Source: Rothia aerolata
GTDB lineage: Bacteria > Actinomycetota > Actinomycetes > Actinomycetales > Micrococcaceae
DNA length: 64,000 nucleotides
Assembly: GCF_014635585.1 (NCBI RefSeq)
Contig: NZ_BMDC01000001.1
Span: forward strand, 596,139 to 660,138
Reading direction: 5' to 3'
Shown here: positions 1-9,372 of the stretch, one piece after another
Layout of the letters: the number at the start of each line of letters is the position of its first letter
How positions within the stretch are numbered: the first letter of the stretch is position 1
The notes under the pieces: generated by a model
What the model saw: the letters and a program-made list of their open reading frames with translations, nothing else
Told to the model about the DNA's origin: nothing
Database searches by the model: none
Translations under genes and position numbers: made by a program

Positions 1-945
1 TACTTCGATGAAAAGCTGGCGGTCACCTATAAACGGCTCAAGATGCCTAAGGGTCTGCTGGAACGCCTGGCCGGTATCAGCGAGCGCCGCTCCTGGGGCG
101 AGTCGATGACTTTTGAGGACGGCGCTGTGGCGGCTGCCGAGAAGGCAATTGCTTCTGCCGGTATTAATAAGCAGCAGATTGGCCTGATGATCAATGCTTC
201 GGTGACCCGCGATAATTTTGAGCCTGCGGTGGCTGTGAATATTCATGACCGTTTGAACCTGCCCCGCCACGCCCTGGAATTTGATATCACCAATGCCTGC
301 CTGGGCTTTGTGAACGCCATGACCGTGGCTGCCACCATGATTGATGCCGGTGCAATCGACTATGCGCTGATTGTTGCCGGTGAGGATCCCTCCCCCTGGC
401 ACAAGACCGCCCTGCGGATTCTGGATCAGCCCACCGCCACCCGTGAGGATGTTCTGGCTCAGTTTGCCACCCTCACCCTGGGTTCGGGAGCTGCGGCTGC
501 GGTGATTGGTCGGTCAGACCTCCACCCCGAGGGGCATAAGATTCTCGGTTCGGTGTCTCGTGCCGGTACCGAGCACCGTAAACTCTGCATCGGTGGTGAG
601 GCAGACCAGGGTATGAATACTGACGCCGCAGGTCTGCTCAAGTACGGCCTCGAGCTGGTGGCTGAGGCCTGGGAAGAGGCCCACCAGCAGGGCTGGGAGT
701 GGAACACTATGGATTCCTATGTAACCCACCAGATTTCTAATGCCCACACCAACGCCATTATCGAGGCGGTGGGTATCGATGAGAAGAAGATTCCCATGAC
801 CTTCCCCTACTGGGGCAACGTGGCGGCGGCGGCCTTGCCCATGACCCTTGCCCAGGAGGCTCCCGGTTATGTTGAAGGTAACCGTATTCTCTGCATGGGC
901 GTGGGCTCCGGCCTGAACACCGCACTGATGGAGATTGTCTGGTAG
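1..945 (+). CDS. oleA: OleA, thiolase-fold acyl-CoA condensing enzyme (5' end cut by window)
   Basis: OleA joins two fatty acyl-CoAs head to head into a 2-alkyl-3-ketoacyl product, the first step of long-chain olefin synthesis. The frame is open from base 1, so the first ATG at 43 is internal; 314 residues are visible and roughly 30 N-terminal residues are missing compared with the family. The KAS III-like fold shows the active-site cysteine in ITNACLGF (TGC at 298-300), the histidine in THQISNAH and the asparagine in GNVAAAALP. oleBC and oleD follow on the same strand, as in Micrococcus, which separates OleA from housekeeping FabH. The function rests on family knowledge plus this gene order. 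Confidence 0.9.
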   Translation, partial: YFDEKLAVTYKRLKMPKGLLERLAGISERRSWGESMTFEDGAVAAAEKAIASAGINKQQIGLMINASVTRDNFEPAVAVNIHDRLNLPRHALEFDITNACLGFVNAMTVAATMIDAGAIDYALIVAGEDPSPWHKTALRILDQPTATREDVLAQFATLTLGSGAAAAVIGRSDLHPEGHKILGSVSRAGTEHRKLCIGGEADQGMNTDAAGLLKYGLELVAEAWEEAHQQGWEWNTMDSYVTHQISNAHTNAIIEAVGIDEKKIPMTFPYWGNVAAAALPMTLAQEAPGYVEGNRILCMGVGSGLNTALMEIVW

Positions 946-957
946 CCGTCTGTGCTG

Positions 958-981
958 GCCCACCCCGGTGATGGGGTGGGC
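958..981 (+). terminator. Hairpin between oleA and oleBC
   Basis: A perfect 9-bp stem, GCCCACCCC (958-966) with GGGGTGGGC (973-981) around a 6-nt loop, is followed by a pyrimidine-rich stretch. It lies 12 nt after the oleA stop and ends 48 nt before the oleBC start. It looks like an intrinsic or partial terminator that could lower oleBC-oleD expression relative to oleA; an mRNA-stabilising role is equally possible. Confidence 0.45.
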
Positions 982-1029
982 TTCTTCTATATTTTGAAAG
1001 CCCATCACTGCGCTAGGAAAGGTGATTTT

Positions 1030-3708
1030 GTGAACCTCAAACCCCACCCTGAAAGCTGGCCGGGTGTCGATGCCCGCTGGTCGAAGACTCTTCGGGTAAC
1101 GTCAACCGCCGCCGTTGATGCCGGCGCCACCCATACGTGGCACTTTCTGGATAATCTCTCGGTGCTTCAAGAGCAGGGTATTGAGCCGGTAGGAACTATT
1201 CTTGCCGTGCACGGTAACCCCACCTGGTCTTATCTGTGGCGCTCGGTGCTTTCAGCCGGTATCAATGCCGAGAATCCCTGGCGGGTGGTGGCGGTTGACC
1301 AGCTCAACATGGGCTACTCCGAGCGCACCGGTAGCAACCGCCGCCTGGCTGATCGTGTGAAAGACCTGGGCGATTTCACCGCCGCGCTGGGGCTCAATCA
1401 GACCGAACTGCCCGTGGTGACTCTGGCGCACGACTGGGGCGGTCTCATTTCCCTGGGCTGGGCGCTGGACCACCGCGATTTGGTTAAGGCTGTTACCCTG
1501 ACCAACACCGCTGTTTTTCATGACGGCGCCGAGAAGATTCCTGCCGCCCTGCAGCTAGCACTCAACCCGGCTATTCACGGTTGGGGCACCCAGAAAACCT
1601 CTACCTTCCTCGATGTCACCCTGCACCTGGCGCAGAAGGGTGGGCTCAGCAAGCAGGTCTACAAGACCTACTCTGCCCCCTACAAAACTACCGAGCTGCG
1701 CGAGGGAATCCGCCAGTTTGTAGCCGATATTCCCGCTGGCCCGGCTACCGAGTCTTATGCGGATATGGTGCGTATCGCCGAGGGAATTAAGAACCTTGAT
1801 GTTCCCGCTTTCTTCCAGTGGGGCACCAAAGATCCCGTCTTCCAGCGCCGCTACATGGCGGATCTTCAAAAGCGCCTGCCCCAGGCTGATGTACACCGCT
1901 ATGAAAAGGCCTCTCACCTGGTGATGGAAGACGAGGATATTGCCACTCCCCTCTTCGACTGGCTCGAAGAGCGCTTCCTCTGGAAGCAGACCGGCCGCCA
2001 AGCCCACGAGAAGGCCCGCCTTGAGCTGTCTGGCTCAGCCAGCTCCGTTTTCCGCCCCATGGTCAGCGAACTCGCCGACCGCGCCGATGACTCGAGCCTC
2101 GCCGTCGTCGATATGGACTCCAAAGACGAAACCAAGATTGCCGCTACCCTCACCTGGGCCGAGCTGGCGGCAGACGTCAACCGGGTAGCTAACGGTCTGA
2201 CTGCCCTGGGCGTGAAGGCAGGCGACCGCGTGAACCTGATGGTTCCTCCCGGTGCCAAGCTCACCACCCTGATTTACGCCTGCCTGAAGATTGGCGCGGT
2301 GATTGTGGTGGCAGATACCGGCCTGGGCTTGAAGGGTCTGACTCGGGCGCTGAAGGGAGCCCGCCCCGACTACATCGTGGGTATTCGCGGTGCCCTGGTT
2401 GCGGCGAAAAGCATGGGCTGGCCGGGTAAGCTCATCGGTGCTGAAACCAGCATGGCCGCGGCTCAGAAAAAGTTGGGCGCCATTGCAACCCTGGCTGATT
2501 TCACCGATACGTCGGAGAACACCAGCTACACCGTCAATCCCGAGGACGACGCCGCGGTGCTCTACACCTCCGGTTCCACCGGCCCCGCCAAGGGCGTGGT
2601 CTACACCCAGCGCCAGATTGCCGCTATGCGCGATGCCATTAAGAACACCTACAAGCTGGCCGCCGGGAGCGGCCTGGTGGCAGGCTTTGCGCCCTTTGCC
2701 CTGCTGGGCCCTGCCCTGGGCGCCACCTCGGTGACCCCCAAGATGGATGTCACCAAGCCCAAGACCCTCACCGCCTCGGCGCTGGGTGCAGCTGCGGCGG
2801 CTATCGACGCCACCACCGTCTTTGCCTCACCGGCGGCCATGATGAACATCGTCAAGACCGTCGGCGAGCTCAACCACGAACAAAAGCTGGCCCTGGCCAA
2901 GGTTCAGACCCTGCTTTCTGCCGGCGCTCCGCTGGCGGTTCCCCTGCTCAAGGCGGTGCAGACCCTGGTGCCCAACGCTTCGATTCACACCCCCTACGGT
3001 ATGACGGAGGCGCTCCCCGTTACCGATGTTTCCTTTGAGGAAATTCAGCAGGCTCTCGCCGACGGTGAGCGGGGAATGGTAGGGGCCGCCGACGGCGTGT
3101 GCGTGGGTCTTCCTGTTTTTGCGGCTCAGGTGCGCATTGCGCCCCTGGATGAAACCGGGCAGCCGGTGGCCGAAACTAGTCAGGAGCCCGGCGTCACCGG
3201 TGAAATTGTGGTGGCAGCACCGCATGTGAAGGATCGCTACGACACTCTCTGGGCCACCGAGCGAATCTCTACCTCCACCCCCGGCTGGCACCACACCGGC
3301 GATGTTGGCCACTTTGACGAGGCGGGACGTCTCTGGGTTGAGGGCCGCCTGGCACACGTGATGGTCACCGGCCAGGGCGTGCTCACCCCGGTAGCAGCCG
3401 AGCAAGCCGCCGAGCTGGTGCCCGATGTTCGCCGCGCCGCCGTGGTAGCTGTGGGCCCGGTAGGTTCGGCGGTTCCGGTTGCCGTGGTGGAGACCGACCC
3501 GCTGGCCAAGAAGGCGGGCCCGGCGTCGTCCTCACTGAGCCGCAAGGTGCGCCAGAAGGTGGCGGAGCAGACCGGCATTGAGCTGGCAGCGGTGCTGGCG
3601 GTGCGCGAGCACCCCACCGATATTCGCCACAACTCTAAGATTGACCGCCCACTCCTGGCGCAGTGGGCTAACAAGGTTCTCAGCGGTCAGAAAGCAAAGG
3701 TGAAGTAA
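1030..3708 (+). CDS. oleBC: OleBC fusion: beta-lactone decarboxylase plus beta-lactone synthetase
   Basis: This 892-residue protein joins two olefin enzymes. Residues about 1-310 are an alpha/beta hydrolase of the haloalkane dehalogenase type (OleB), with nucleophile Asp135 in AHDWGG and His296 in ASHLVMED. Residues about 350-890 are an AMP-dependent ligase-like domain (OleC) with YTSGSTGPAKG at 512-522, YGMTE near 656 and HTGDVG followed by GRLAHVMVTG near 772. OleC closes the beta-hydroxy acid to a beta-lactone and OleB releases the cis-olefin and CO2. I chose GTG at 1030 because AGGAAAGG lies about 7 nt upstream; a longer frame from 952 would start inside the hairpin. Fused OleBC is known in Micrococcus. 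Confidence 0.9.
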   Translation: MNLKPHPESWPGVDARWSKTLRVTSTAAVDAGATHTWHFLDNLSVLQEQGIEPVGTILAVHGNPTWSYLWRSVLSAGINAENPWRVVAVDQLNMGYSERTGSNRRLADRVKDLGDFTAALGLNQTELPVVTLAHDWGGLISLGWALDHRDLVKAVTLTNTAVFHDGAEKIPAALQLALNPAIHGWGTQKTSTFLDVTLHLAQKGGLSKQVYKTYSAPYKTTELREGIRQFVADIPAGPATESYADMVRIAEGIKNLDVPAFFQWGTKDPVFQRRYMADLQKRLPQADVHRYEKASHLVMEDEDIATPLFDWLEERFLWKQTGRQAHEKARLELSGSASSVFRPMVSELADRADDSSLAVVDMDSKDETKIAATLTWAELAADVNRVANGLTALGVKAGDRVNLMVPPGAKLTTLIYACLKIGAVIVVADTGLGLKGLTRALKGARPDYIVGIRGALVAAKSMGWPGKLIGAETSMAAAQKKLGAIATLADFTDTSENTSYTVNPEDDAAVLYTSGSTGPAKGVVYTQRQIAAMRDAIKNTYKLAAGSGLVAGFAPFALLGPALGATSVTPKMDVTKPKTLTASALGAAAAAIDATTVFASPAAMMNIVKTVGELNHEQKLALAKVQTLLSAGAPLAVPLLKAVQTLVPNASIHTPYGMTEALPVTDVSFEEIQQALADGERGMVGAADGVCVGLPVFAAQVRIAPLDETGQPVAETSQEPGVTGEIVVAAPHVKDRYDTLWATERISTSTPGWHHTGDVGHFDEAGRLWVEGRLAHVMVTGQGVLTPVAAEQAAELVPDVRRAAVVAVGPVGSAVPVAVVETDPLAKKAGPASSSLSRKVRQKVAEQTGIELAAVLAVREHPTDIRHNSKIDRPLLAQWANKVLSGQKAKVK

Positions 3709-4758
3709 ATGGGTAAAGTTTTCTCGCAGCGTCCGCTGACTGATTTTGCGGCCTCAAACGGCGAGCGGGTGGTGGTCACCGGTGCCTCGGGTATGCTGGG
3801 GCGCGAGGTGGTCTTTGAGCTGCTGCGCCAGGGCTACTCGGTCACCGCCCTGCAACGGTCGGACGCCGGTTTGGCGGCTCTTCTGCCGGAGGAAATCAGG
3901 GAGCGTTTCCGCCAGGTGCGCGGTAATATCACCGACATTGCAACGGTGGAAGAGGCCCTTTCCGATGCTGACGGCGTAATTCATCTGGCGGCCAAGGTCT
4001 CTTTTGCGGGAGCCTGGGAGGATTTCTTGGAGACCAACGTGCGCGGTACCCGCGTGCTCGTGGAGAAGGCCAAGGATGCCGGTATTTCTAGGTTCCTCTT
4101 CATCTCCTCCCCGTCGGTGGCCCACACCGGAGTCTCCTTTATGGGTGAGGGCAACGGCCCCGCCACCCCGGAGCAGGCGCGCGGCCACTACGCGAAGTCC
4201 AAGGCAATGGCGGAGCTCCTGGCCTTAGAATCTGACTCAGATGATTTCTGGGTGGGCGTAATTCGGCCTCATATCGTCTGGGGCCCCGGCGATACCCAGC
4301 TGGTGGAGCGGGTGCTCGACCGCGCCGCCAAGGGTACCCTGCCCCTTCTGAATAAGGGCACAGCTCTGATCGATACCACCTACATTGATAACGCGGTGGA
4401 CGCCATTGTGGCTGGCTACCGCCGCCTGGAGCACATTCACGGTACTCCCCTGGTGGTTACCAACGGCCAGCCCCGCCAGGTTGCCGAACTGCTGGCGGGC
4501 ATGTGCGAGGCCGCCGGAATTACCCCGCCGAGCCGCTCTGTTCCCGCCTTTCTCGCGCGTGGGGCAGGCTCGCTGATTGAGAAGGCCTGGGAAATCCGCC
4601 CCGGTGAAGACGAACCGCCCATGACCCGCTTTCTGGCAGAACAGCTCTCCACCAGCCACTGGTTTGACCAGAGCCTCACCCGCCGCCTGCTCGATTGGGA
4701 GCCTGCGGTGAGCATCGAAGAGGGCTACGAGAAGCTGGGGCGGTACTACCGCAAGTAG
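3709..4758 (+). CDS. oleD: OleD, NAD(P)H-dependent 2-alkyl-3-ketoacid reductase
   Basis: OleD reduces the beta-keto acid made by OleA to the beta-hydroxy acid used by OleC. It is a 349-residue extended short-chain dehydrogenase/reductase. The nucleotide-binding loop VTGASGMLG is near residues 23-31 and the catalytic pair is Tyr161-Lys165 in YAKSK. The ATG directly follows the oleBC stop codon (TAA-ATG), so the two are translationally coupled. Family members also include 3-beta-hydroxysteroid dehydrogenases; the oleA-oleBC context supports OleD. Two long hairpins lie downstream. Confidence 0.88.
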   Translation: MGKVFSQRPLTDFAASNGERVVVTGASGMLGREVVFELLRQGYSVTALQRSDAGLAALLPEEIRERFRQVRGNITDIATVEEALSDADGVIHLAAKVSFAGAWEDFLETNVRGTRVLVEKAKDAGISRFLFISSPSVAHTGVSFMGEGNGPATPEQARGHYAKSKAMAELLALESDSDDFWVGVIRPHIVWGPGDTQLVERVLDRAAKGTLPLLNKGTALIDTTYIDNAVDAIVAGYRRLEHIHGTPLVVTNGQPRQVAELLAGMCEAAGITPPSRSVPAFLARGAGSLIEKAWEIRPGEDEPPMTRFLAEQLSTSHWFDQSLTRRLLDWEPAVSIEEGYEKLGRYYRK

Positions 4759-4769
4759 TAGTGCATCCC

Positions 4770-4838
4770 AGCGGTGCGGTTTCACCCGACCTCCCTTAAA
4801 CGCCAGCCCCGATGCCAGTCGGGTGAAACCACACCGCT
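4770..4838. repeat. Conserved-loop/variable-arm hairpin, copy A
   Basis: Arms 4770-4789 and 4819-4838 are complementary over 20 bp with one mismatch. They enclose a 29-nt loop (4790-4818) that begins CCTCCCTTAAACGCCAG and is identical base for base to the loop at 45508-45536, although the arms of the two elements are unrelated. It sits 11 nt after oleD and probably ends the ole transcript, but the conserved loop is not explained by termination alone. The rest of 4759-5141 holds copy B and then about 200 bp upstream of phoX with no gene I can support. Confidence 0.75.
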
Positions 4839-4867
4839 AGAAGCCCTAGCGGGTCACCGCTGGCTGA

Positions 4868-4940
4868 GGGGAGGGGGCGCTCGCGGTCAACTGGCTCGGG
4901 GCTGGCGTTTAAGGGTGTTGACCGCGAGCGTCCCCTCCCC
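4868..4940. repeat. Conserved-loop/variable-arm hairpin, copy B (reverse orientation)
   Basis: Arms 4868-4890 and 4918-4940 pair over 23 bp with one mismatch. The 27-nt loop (4891-4917) contains GGGGCTGGCGTTTAAGGG, the reverse complement of the core of the copy A loop, with small changes. The arms differ from those of copies A and C. Two family members in opposite orientation therefore lie 30 bp apart downstream of oleD. Confidence 0.7.
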
Positions 4941-5141
4941 TACACAGTCCGCATGCCCCTTACTTCCTCCGCTGCCCCCTTCCCTGCAAACCGAAGCCTT
5001 CGCAAGCTTTCCGCAACCATCACCTGCCGTTAACCTTCAGCACAATCTTCCTTTACCTAAAGCTGAGACTCTCAGTGAGGTTCATATTTTTGAGCATCAC
5101 AACACACTTTGTCTTCGACAAGCTAAGGGGAAGATTTTTTC

Positions 5142-7258
5142 ATGTCTGAGAAACTCACCGCAGGCCGCCGCAAGTTCCTGCCCATGCTGGGCCACGTCAA
5201 CGGCAAGCGCTCGGCAGTGACCTGCGCGCTCAAGTGCAACAACGCCTGCCTGGCTCCCGATGCCAACTGCTCCGATAACCACTACTTCCGCGACATCGTT
5301 GACGCCGCTCTCACCCGTCGCGCAGCCCTGGGGCTGGCAGCCGGCGCAGCGCTGGTAGTCGGTGCCGGCGTCCAGACTCAGGACGCCGCTCAGGCGGCCC
5401 CCGGTCGCGCGGGCAAGGGTAACCCCAACTCCTGGACCAAGGGTAAGCCCTCCGCCTTTGGCTTCGACGCTATCTCCCCCGTAGCCGCCGATGTTGATGA
5501 CCTGGTGGTGCCCGCCGGTTTTGAGTGGGAACCCATCATTCGCTGGGGTGATCCCCTCTTCAAATCTGCTCCCGAATTCGACCCCGAGAATCAGACTGCT
5601 CGGGATCAGGAGCGCCAGTTCGGTTACAACAATGACTACCTGACCATCATTCCCGATGCCGATAATCCCCTGCACGGCATTTTGGTCTGCAACCACGAGT
5701 ACGTGAACGAGCAGGCCATGTTCTCTGAGGCTATGTTCCGGGATAACCGCCGCGAGCTGATTCGCACCGCCATGATGGCTCAGGGCCTCTCGGTGGTTGA
5801 GCTACAGCGGAAGAAGGTTGGCTCTCCCTGGACTTACATCGTCGGTGGCAAGCGCAACCGCCGTATCACCACCGATACCGCTTTCGTGATTGACGGCCCG
5901 GCAGCAGGCTCAGACCTGATGAAGACCGCCTCCGATTCCACCGGTACCGTGGTGGCGGGCACCAACAACAACTGCTCCGGCGGCCTGACCCCCTGGGGAA
6001 CCGTGCTCTCCGGTGAGGAGAACTTCGACAGCTACTTTGTGGGTAAGGACGACGAGAAGTTCGCCCGCTACTCGCTCAGCAACGAGCCCACCCCTCATGA
6101 GTGGGAATCTGTTGAACCCCGCTGGAACGCTAATAACCCCGGCTACGAGAACGAGTCCAACCGTTTTGGCTGGATTGTGGAGCTGACCCGCAGGATCCCC
6201 AGGCTCCCCCGCGCAAGCACACCGCCCTGGGCCGCTTCAAGCACGAGGGCGCCAACATTCACGTTGATCCCGCTACCGGCCACGTGGCTGCTTACATGGG
6301 CGATGACTCGCGCTTTGAGTACATCTACAAGTTCGTTTCCCGCGACCGCTACATCGAGGGCGATAAGAAGCACAACATGACCCTGCTTCAGAACGGCTCC
6401 CTCTACGTTGCCCGCTACACCGGCAATTCCCCCTACATCACCGACGGTCAGGTTCCCTCAGACGGAACCTTTGACGGTAGCGGCGAGTGGATTCAGCTCA
6501 CCGACGGCAACAAGTCGAAGGTACCGGGCATGAGCATTGACGAGGTGCTGATTTACACCCGCATTGCAGCCGATAAGATGGGCGCCACCAAGATGGACCG
6601 CCCCGAAGACGTTGAGCCCTCGCCCTTTACCGGCAAGATTTACGCGGCGCTGACCAACAATACCGATCGCGGTAAGCCGGGCAAGGAAGGCCCCACCGAG
6701 CCCAACCCCCGTGCCAACAACCGCACCGGCCACGTGATTGAGATGATTGAAGACGGCAATGACGTGCGCTCCACCACCTTCACCTGGAACCTCCTGCTGG
6801 TCTGCGGCGACCCTGCGGATAACGATCCCGGCTACTTCTCGGGCTACGACCCCGCCAAGGTCTCGCCGATTTCCTGCCCCGATAACGTTGCCTTTGATTC
6901 CGCGGGTAACCTGTGGATTTCCACTGACGGCGCCCCCAGCACCATCCAGAACAATGACGGTCTCTTCCGTGTGGGTCTTGAGGGTGCTAACCGTGGCAAG
7001 GTGGAGCAGTTCCTGGCTGTGCCCAAGGAAGCTGAGACCTGCGGCCCCGTGATTGCCGACCAGGAGAACATGGTCTACGTTGCGGTGCAGCACCCGGGTG
7101 AGGACGGCACCTATGAAGAGCCCCACTCCTACTTCCCCGACTATGTGAAGACCCGTTCTTCTAAGGCTCAGTCGCAGACCCTGCGCAGCCTGGAACGCAA
7201 ACACGGCACCTTTGCCCTGCCCCGCCCCTCGGTGGTGCAGGTCTACAAGAAGAAGTAG
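5142..7258 (+). pseudogene. phoX: PhoX-type (DUF839) alkaline phosphatase with a -1 frameshift
   Basis: PhoX enzymes are exported calcium/iron phosphatases that release phosphate from organic esters. The N-terminal part (from ATG 5142, after AAGGGGAAG) carries a twin-arginine Tat signal, TRRAALGLAAGAA, near residues 58-70. The frame is correct to about 6185 and then reads nonsense to 6380; the true sequence continues one frame over to 7258. Adding one G after GAGCTG at 6180-6185 restores ELDPQDPQAPP and one 705-residue protein of normal PhoX length. Either the gene is inactivated or a base was lost in sequencing. No other damage is visible, so the lesion is recent or an error. Confidence 0.85.
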
Positions 7259-7270
7259 TCCCCTTCTCTC

Positions 7271-7342
7271 CGCGAGGGGTCACATATCGTTCAAAAATAG
7301 CCCGATTTGGGGCAAAAACTGAACGATATGTGACCCCTCGCG
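7271..7342 (+). terminator. 23-bp perfect stem hairpin after phoX
   Basis: Arms 7271-7293 and 7320-7342 match perfectly over 23 bp around a 26-nt loop that contains a small GCCC/GGGC inner stem. It starts 12 nt after the phoX stop. No T-run follows, so the role as terminator rests on position and stem strength. Confidence 0.55.
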
Positions 7343-7394
7343 CTGTAGGTGACAGAAAAGCGTGTCTCCTAACATGCTGGGCGCCTGTCTATTA

Positions 7395-7625
7395 TGGGTA
7401 AGCTCGCCGAGTGGCCATTTTTATACCGAAAATCGGAGAAAAACGGTATAAAAATGGACTCTCGAGAAAGCTCAGCCGGCGAAGGTTCAAGCTAATCCTT
7501 ACCGGGCAGCCGAAGGTACAAGCAGAGTCCCCGAGTACAAGTATTGCCTTGTACTTGGGGACTTCACTTGTACTCTAAGGACTGCGCTTGTATCGAGAGC
7601 CTGTTTCAGTTCAAGATCCACGACT
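7395..7625 (-). repeat. Composite GTAC palindrome repeat, copy 1 (reverse)
   Basis: This is a shortened copy of a family with six members in the window, in reverse orientation relative to the others. It holds the GGCCATTTTTATACCG palindrome module (about 7411-7465), the GTACAAG palindrome module (about 7516-7593) and the element end matching GAGCTGAAACAGGCTCTCG in reverse (7597-7615). It abuts the front of the GIY-YIG frame, whose first codons are repeat sequence. Confidence 0.7.
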
Positions 7626-8427
7626 GGCCCATACCGCGTACACAGCTAAAAGAGCTAGCGCAAGAACGCCCAGATTTAAATCACAACGGCGTGTACTTGC
7701 TTTTTGGAACCTCAGACCAGGACGACCGAACAACAGTATATGTAGGGCAAGCTCGATCACGTCTGAATGGCAATGGTACAGCTGGAAGAATTATTGAACA
7801 TGATAATGATCGACTCGACTACTACACTCATGCGGTCATCATAACTACGTCCGAGGATTATTTCGGACCCACTGAAATTAGCTATTTAGAGCATAAATTT
7901 TATTGTTTAGCAGTAGAGTCTGGAAGATACCTTGTTGCCAACGGAAATTCCCCTTCCAGAGGCAACGTAACTGAAGAGAAGCAGGCAGAGCTGGATGAGT
8001 TCATCGAATTTACGACTATCGCAGTAGGATCCTTAGGGTACAAGGTTTTTGAACCTATCGATGATGCTAAAAATATAGATAAAAAAGATTCTTCTTCAGA
8101 ATCTAAAGCTAACCCAGTCAGCAATAACAATATTTTAAGTTTTTCTGGCTCCGATTTTTCTGCTAAAGGTAGACAAACATCTGACGGTTTTGTTGTTCTG
8201 TCAGGTTCGAGAATTCGTAAGGACCAAACAATTTCTTGCCCTCCTAGTAGAGAACAAAAAGTTAAAAGCCATCAAGATGCCTTAGATAATTTTATAACAA
8301 CCAAAGATATTCTTTTTTCAAGCCCCACCACCGCAGCAGTGTTCGTATCAGGCCGGAGCTCTAACGGGCTTACTTCTTGGAAAAATTCTAAAATGTTACT
8401 CTCAAAGAGTTAGAGCAGACCTTATAA
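7544..8427 (+). pseudogene. GIY-YIG nuclease family protein, N-terminus replaced by repeat and C-terminus frameshifted
   Basis: From about 7611 the translation matches GIY-YIG nuclease family proteins, with motifs GVYLLF and VYVGQA near residues 49-70 and a C-terminal DUF4357-like segment (VSGRSSNGLTSW). The first roughly 22 codons from 7544 are translated repeat DNA, so the native start appears lost. At the 3' end the frame stops at 8413; adding one A to the AAAA run near 8392-8395 gives KNVTLKELEQTL and a stop at 8425-8427, as the family predicts. The gene is more AT-rich than its neighbours, suggesting acquisition. Nuclease activity is doubtful. Its restored end overlaps the end of mutM. 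Confidence 0.7.
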
Positions 8428-9372
8428 TCCCCGCGGCTTTCTCTGGCACCTGGGGCATCGGTAAGAACTTCTACCCATAAAAGGTTCCCTCACCATAATA
8501 GATGAAATGCCGTTAGCCAGGCACCTCTTACAGGGCTTACCTGCCTGCCCGTAGGCGTTCAGCGACCTATCAAAGTAGCCCGACTGCCCATTGACGTTCA
8601 CGTAAAGGTAATCAAAGCTGGTGCCACCGGCTTCAAGTGCTGCCTCCATCACCCGCTGCACCGCCAGAATCAGGTCTCTGGTCGGAGCCGCCGAGACAGA
8701 CCGAGCCGGCTTGGCGTAGTGCAGTTTAGCCTGCCACAGCGCCTCGTCAGCATAAATATTTCCCACCCCAGAAATCACCGACTGGTCCAGCAGAAGCCGC
8801 TTAATCCCCGATGAGGTACGCAGCATCTTCTTGCGGAAAGCAGCAACGTCAAAGTGCGGATCCAGCGGATCACGGGCGATATGCGCAACGCTGGACGGCA
8901 GGACGGCGGCGCCCAGCTCCGAGCGTGAGGCGGCGGCAACCGACGCCCCGGCTGAGTCTGTAGTTTCCACCAGGGTATCTATATACATGCCACCGAAAAT
9001 GCGCTGGTCGATAAAGCGAAGCTGGGTGGCGCTCTCTTGAGCAGCCCCCAGTTCCAGCACAATTTTCAGGTGCTTCTCGGGCGGAAAGTCTGCGGTTTTG
9101 AAAAGAACCTGCCCGCTCATGCCCAGATGAACTACCAGGGCCTCGTCCAGCAACTGCCCAGCTGAGTCGCCGAGAAGCAGCCACAGGTACTTACCGCGGC
9201 GGGCGACGTCCATAATCTTCAGCCCCGGTAGAAGAGCCTCAAAACGAGCCGAACCGCCATCAGAGCGTCGGACGGAGCGCTCGTCCAACACAGAAACCGA
9301 CTCAATCACCCTGCCCAGGGCGTGGGAAACTATGCCCGAGCGAACCACCTCAACTTCGGGTAGCTCAGGCAT
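8422..9372 (-). CDS. mutM: Formamidopyrimidine-DNA glycosylase
   Basis: MutM (Fpg) excises 8-oxoguanine and ring-opened purines and cuts the abasic strand. The 316-residue protein begins MPELPEVEVVRSG with catalytic Pro2 and Glu3 and ends with a zinc finger (CKRC about 30 residues before CPRC) carrying the GRSSYRCPRCQ signature. It is longer than the usual 270-290 residues because of a low-complexity insertion around residues 155-180. Its ATG shares one base with the rnc stop codon (TAATG), so it is the last gene of the rpmF-rnc-mutM run. Confidence 0.96.
   Translation of the reverse strand: MPELPEVEVVRSGIVSHALGRVIESVSVLDERSVRRSDGGSARFEALLPGLKIMDVARRGKYLWLLLGDSAGQLLDEALVVHLGMSGQVLFKTADFPPEKHLKIVLELGAAQESATQLRFIDQRIFGGMYIDTLVETTDSAGASVAAASRSELGAAVLPSSVAHIARDPLDPHFDVAAFRKKMLRTSSGIKRLLLDQSVISGVGNIYADEALWQAKLHYAKPARSVSAAPTRDLILAVQRVMEAALEAGGTSFDYLYVNVNGQSGYFDRSLNAYGQAGKPCKRCLANGISSIMVREPFMGRSSYRCPRCQRKPRGL

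Noticed and set aside
4774-5220. Open frame of 148 codons between oleD and phoX
   Set aside because: It runs through two hairpins and into phoX in another frame, and its composition is not protein-like.
7395-7625. Insertion sequence at the GIY-YIG locus
   Set aside because: No transposase frame or terminal inverted repeats with target duplication are seen; the sequence belongs to the composite repeat family.
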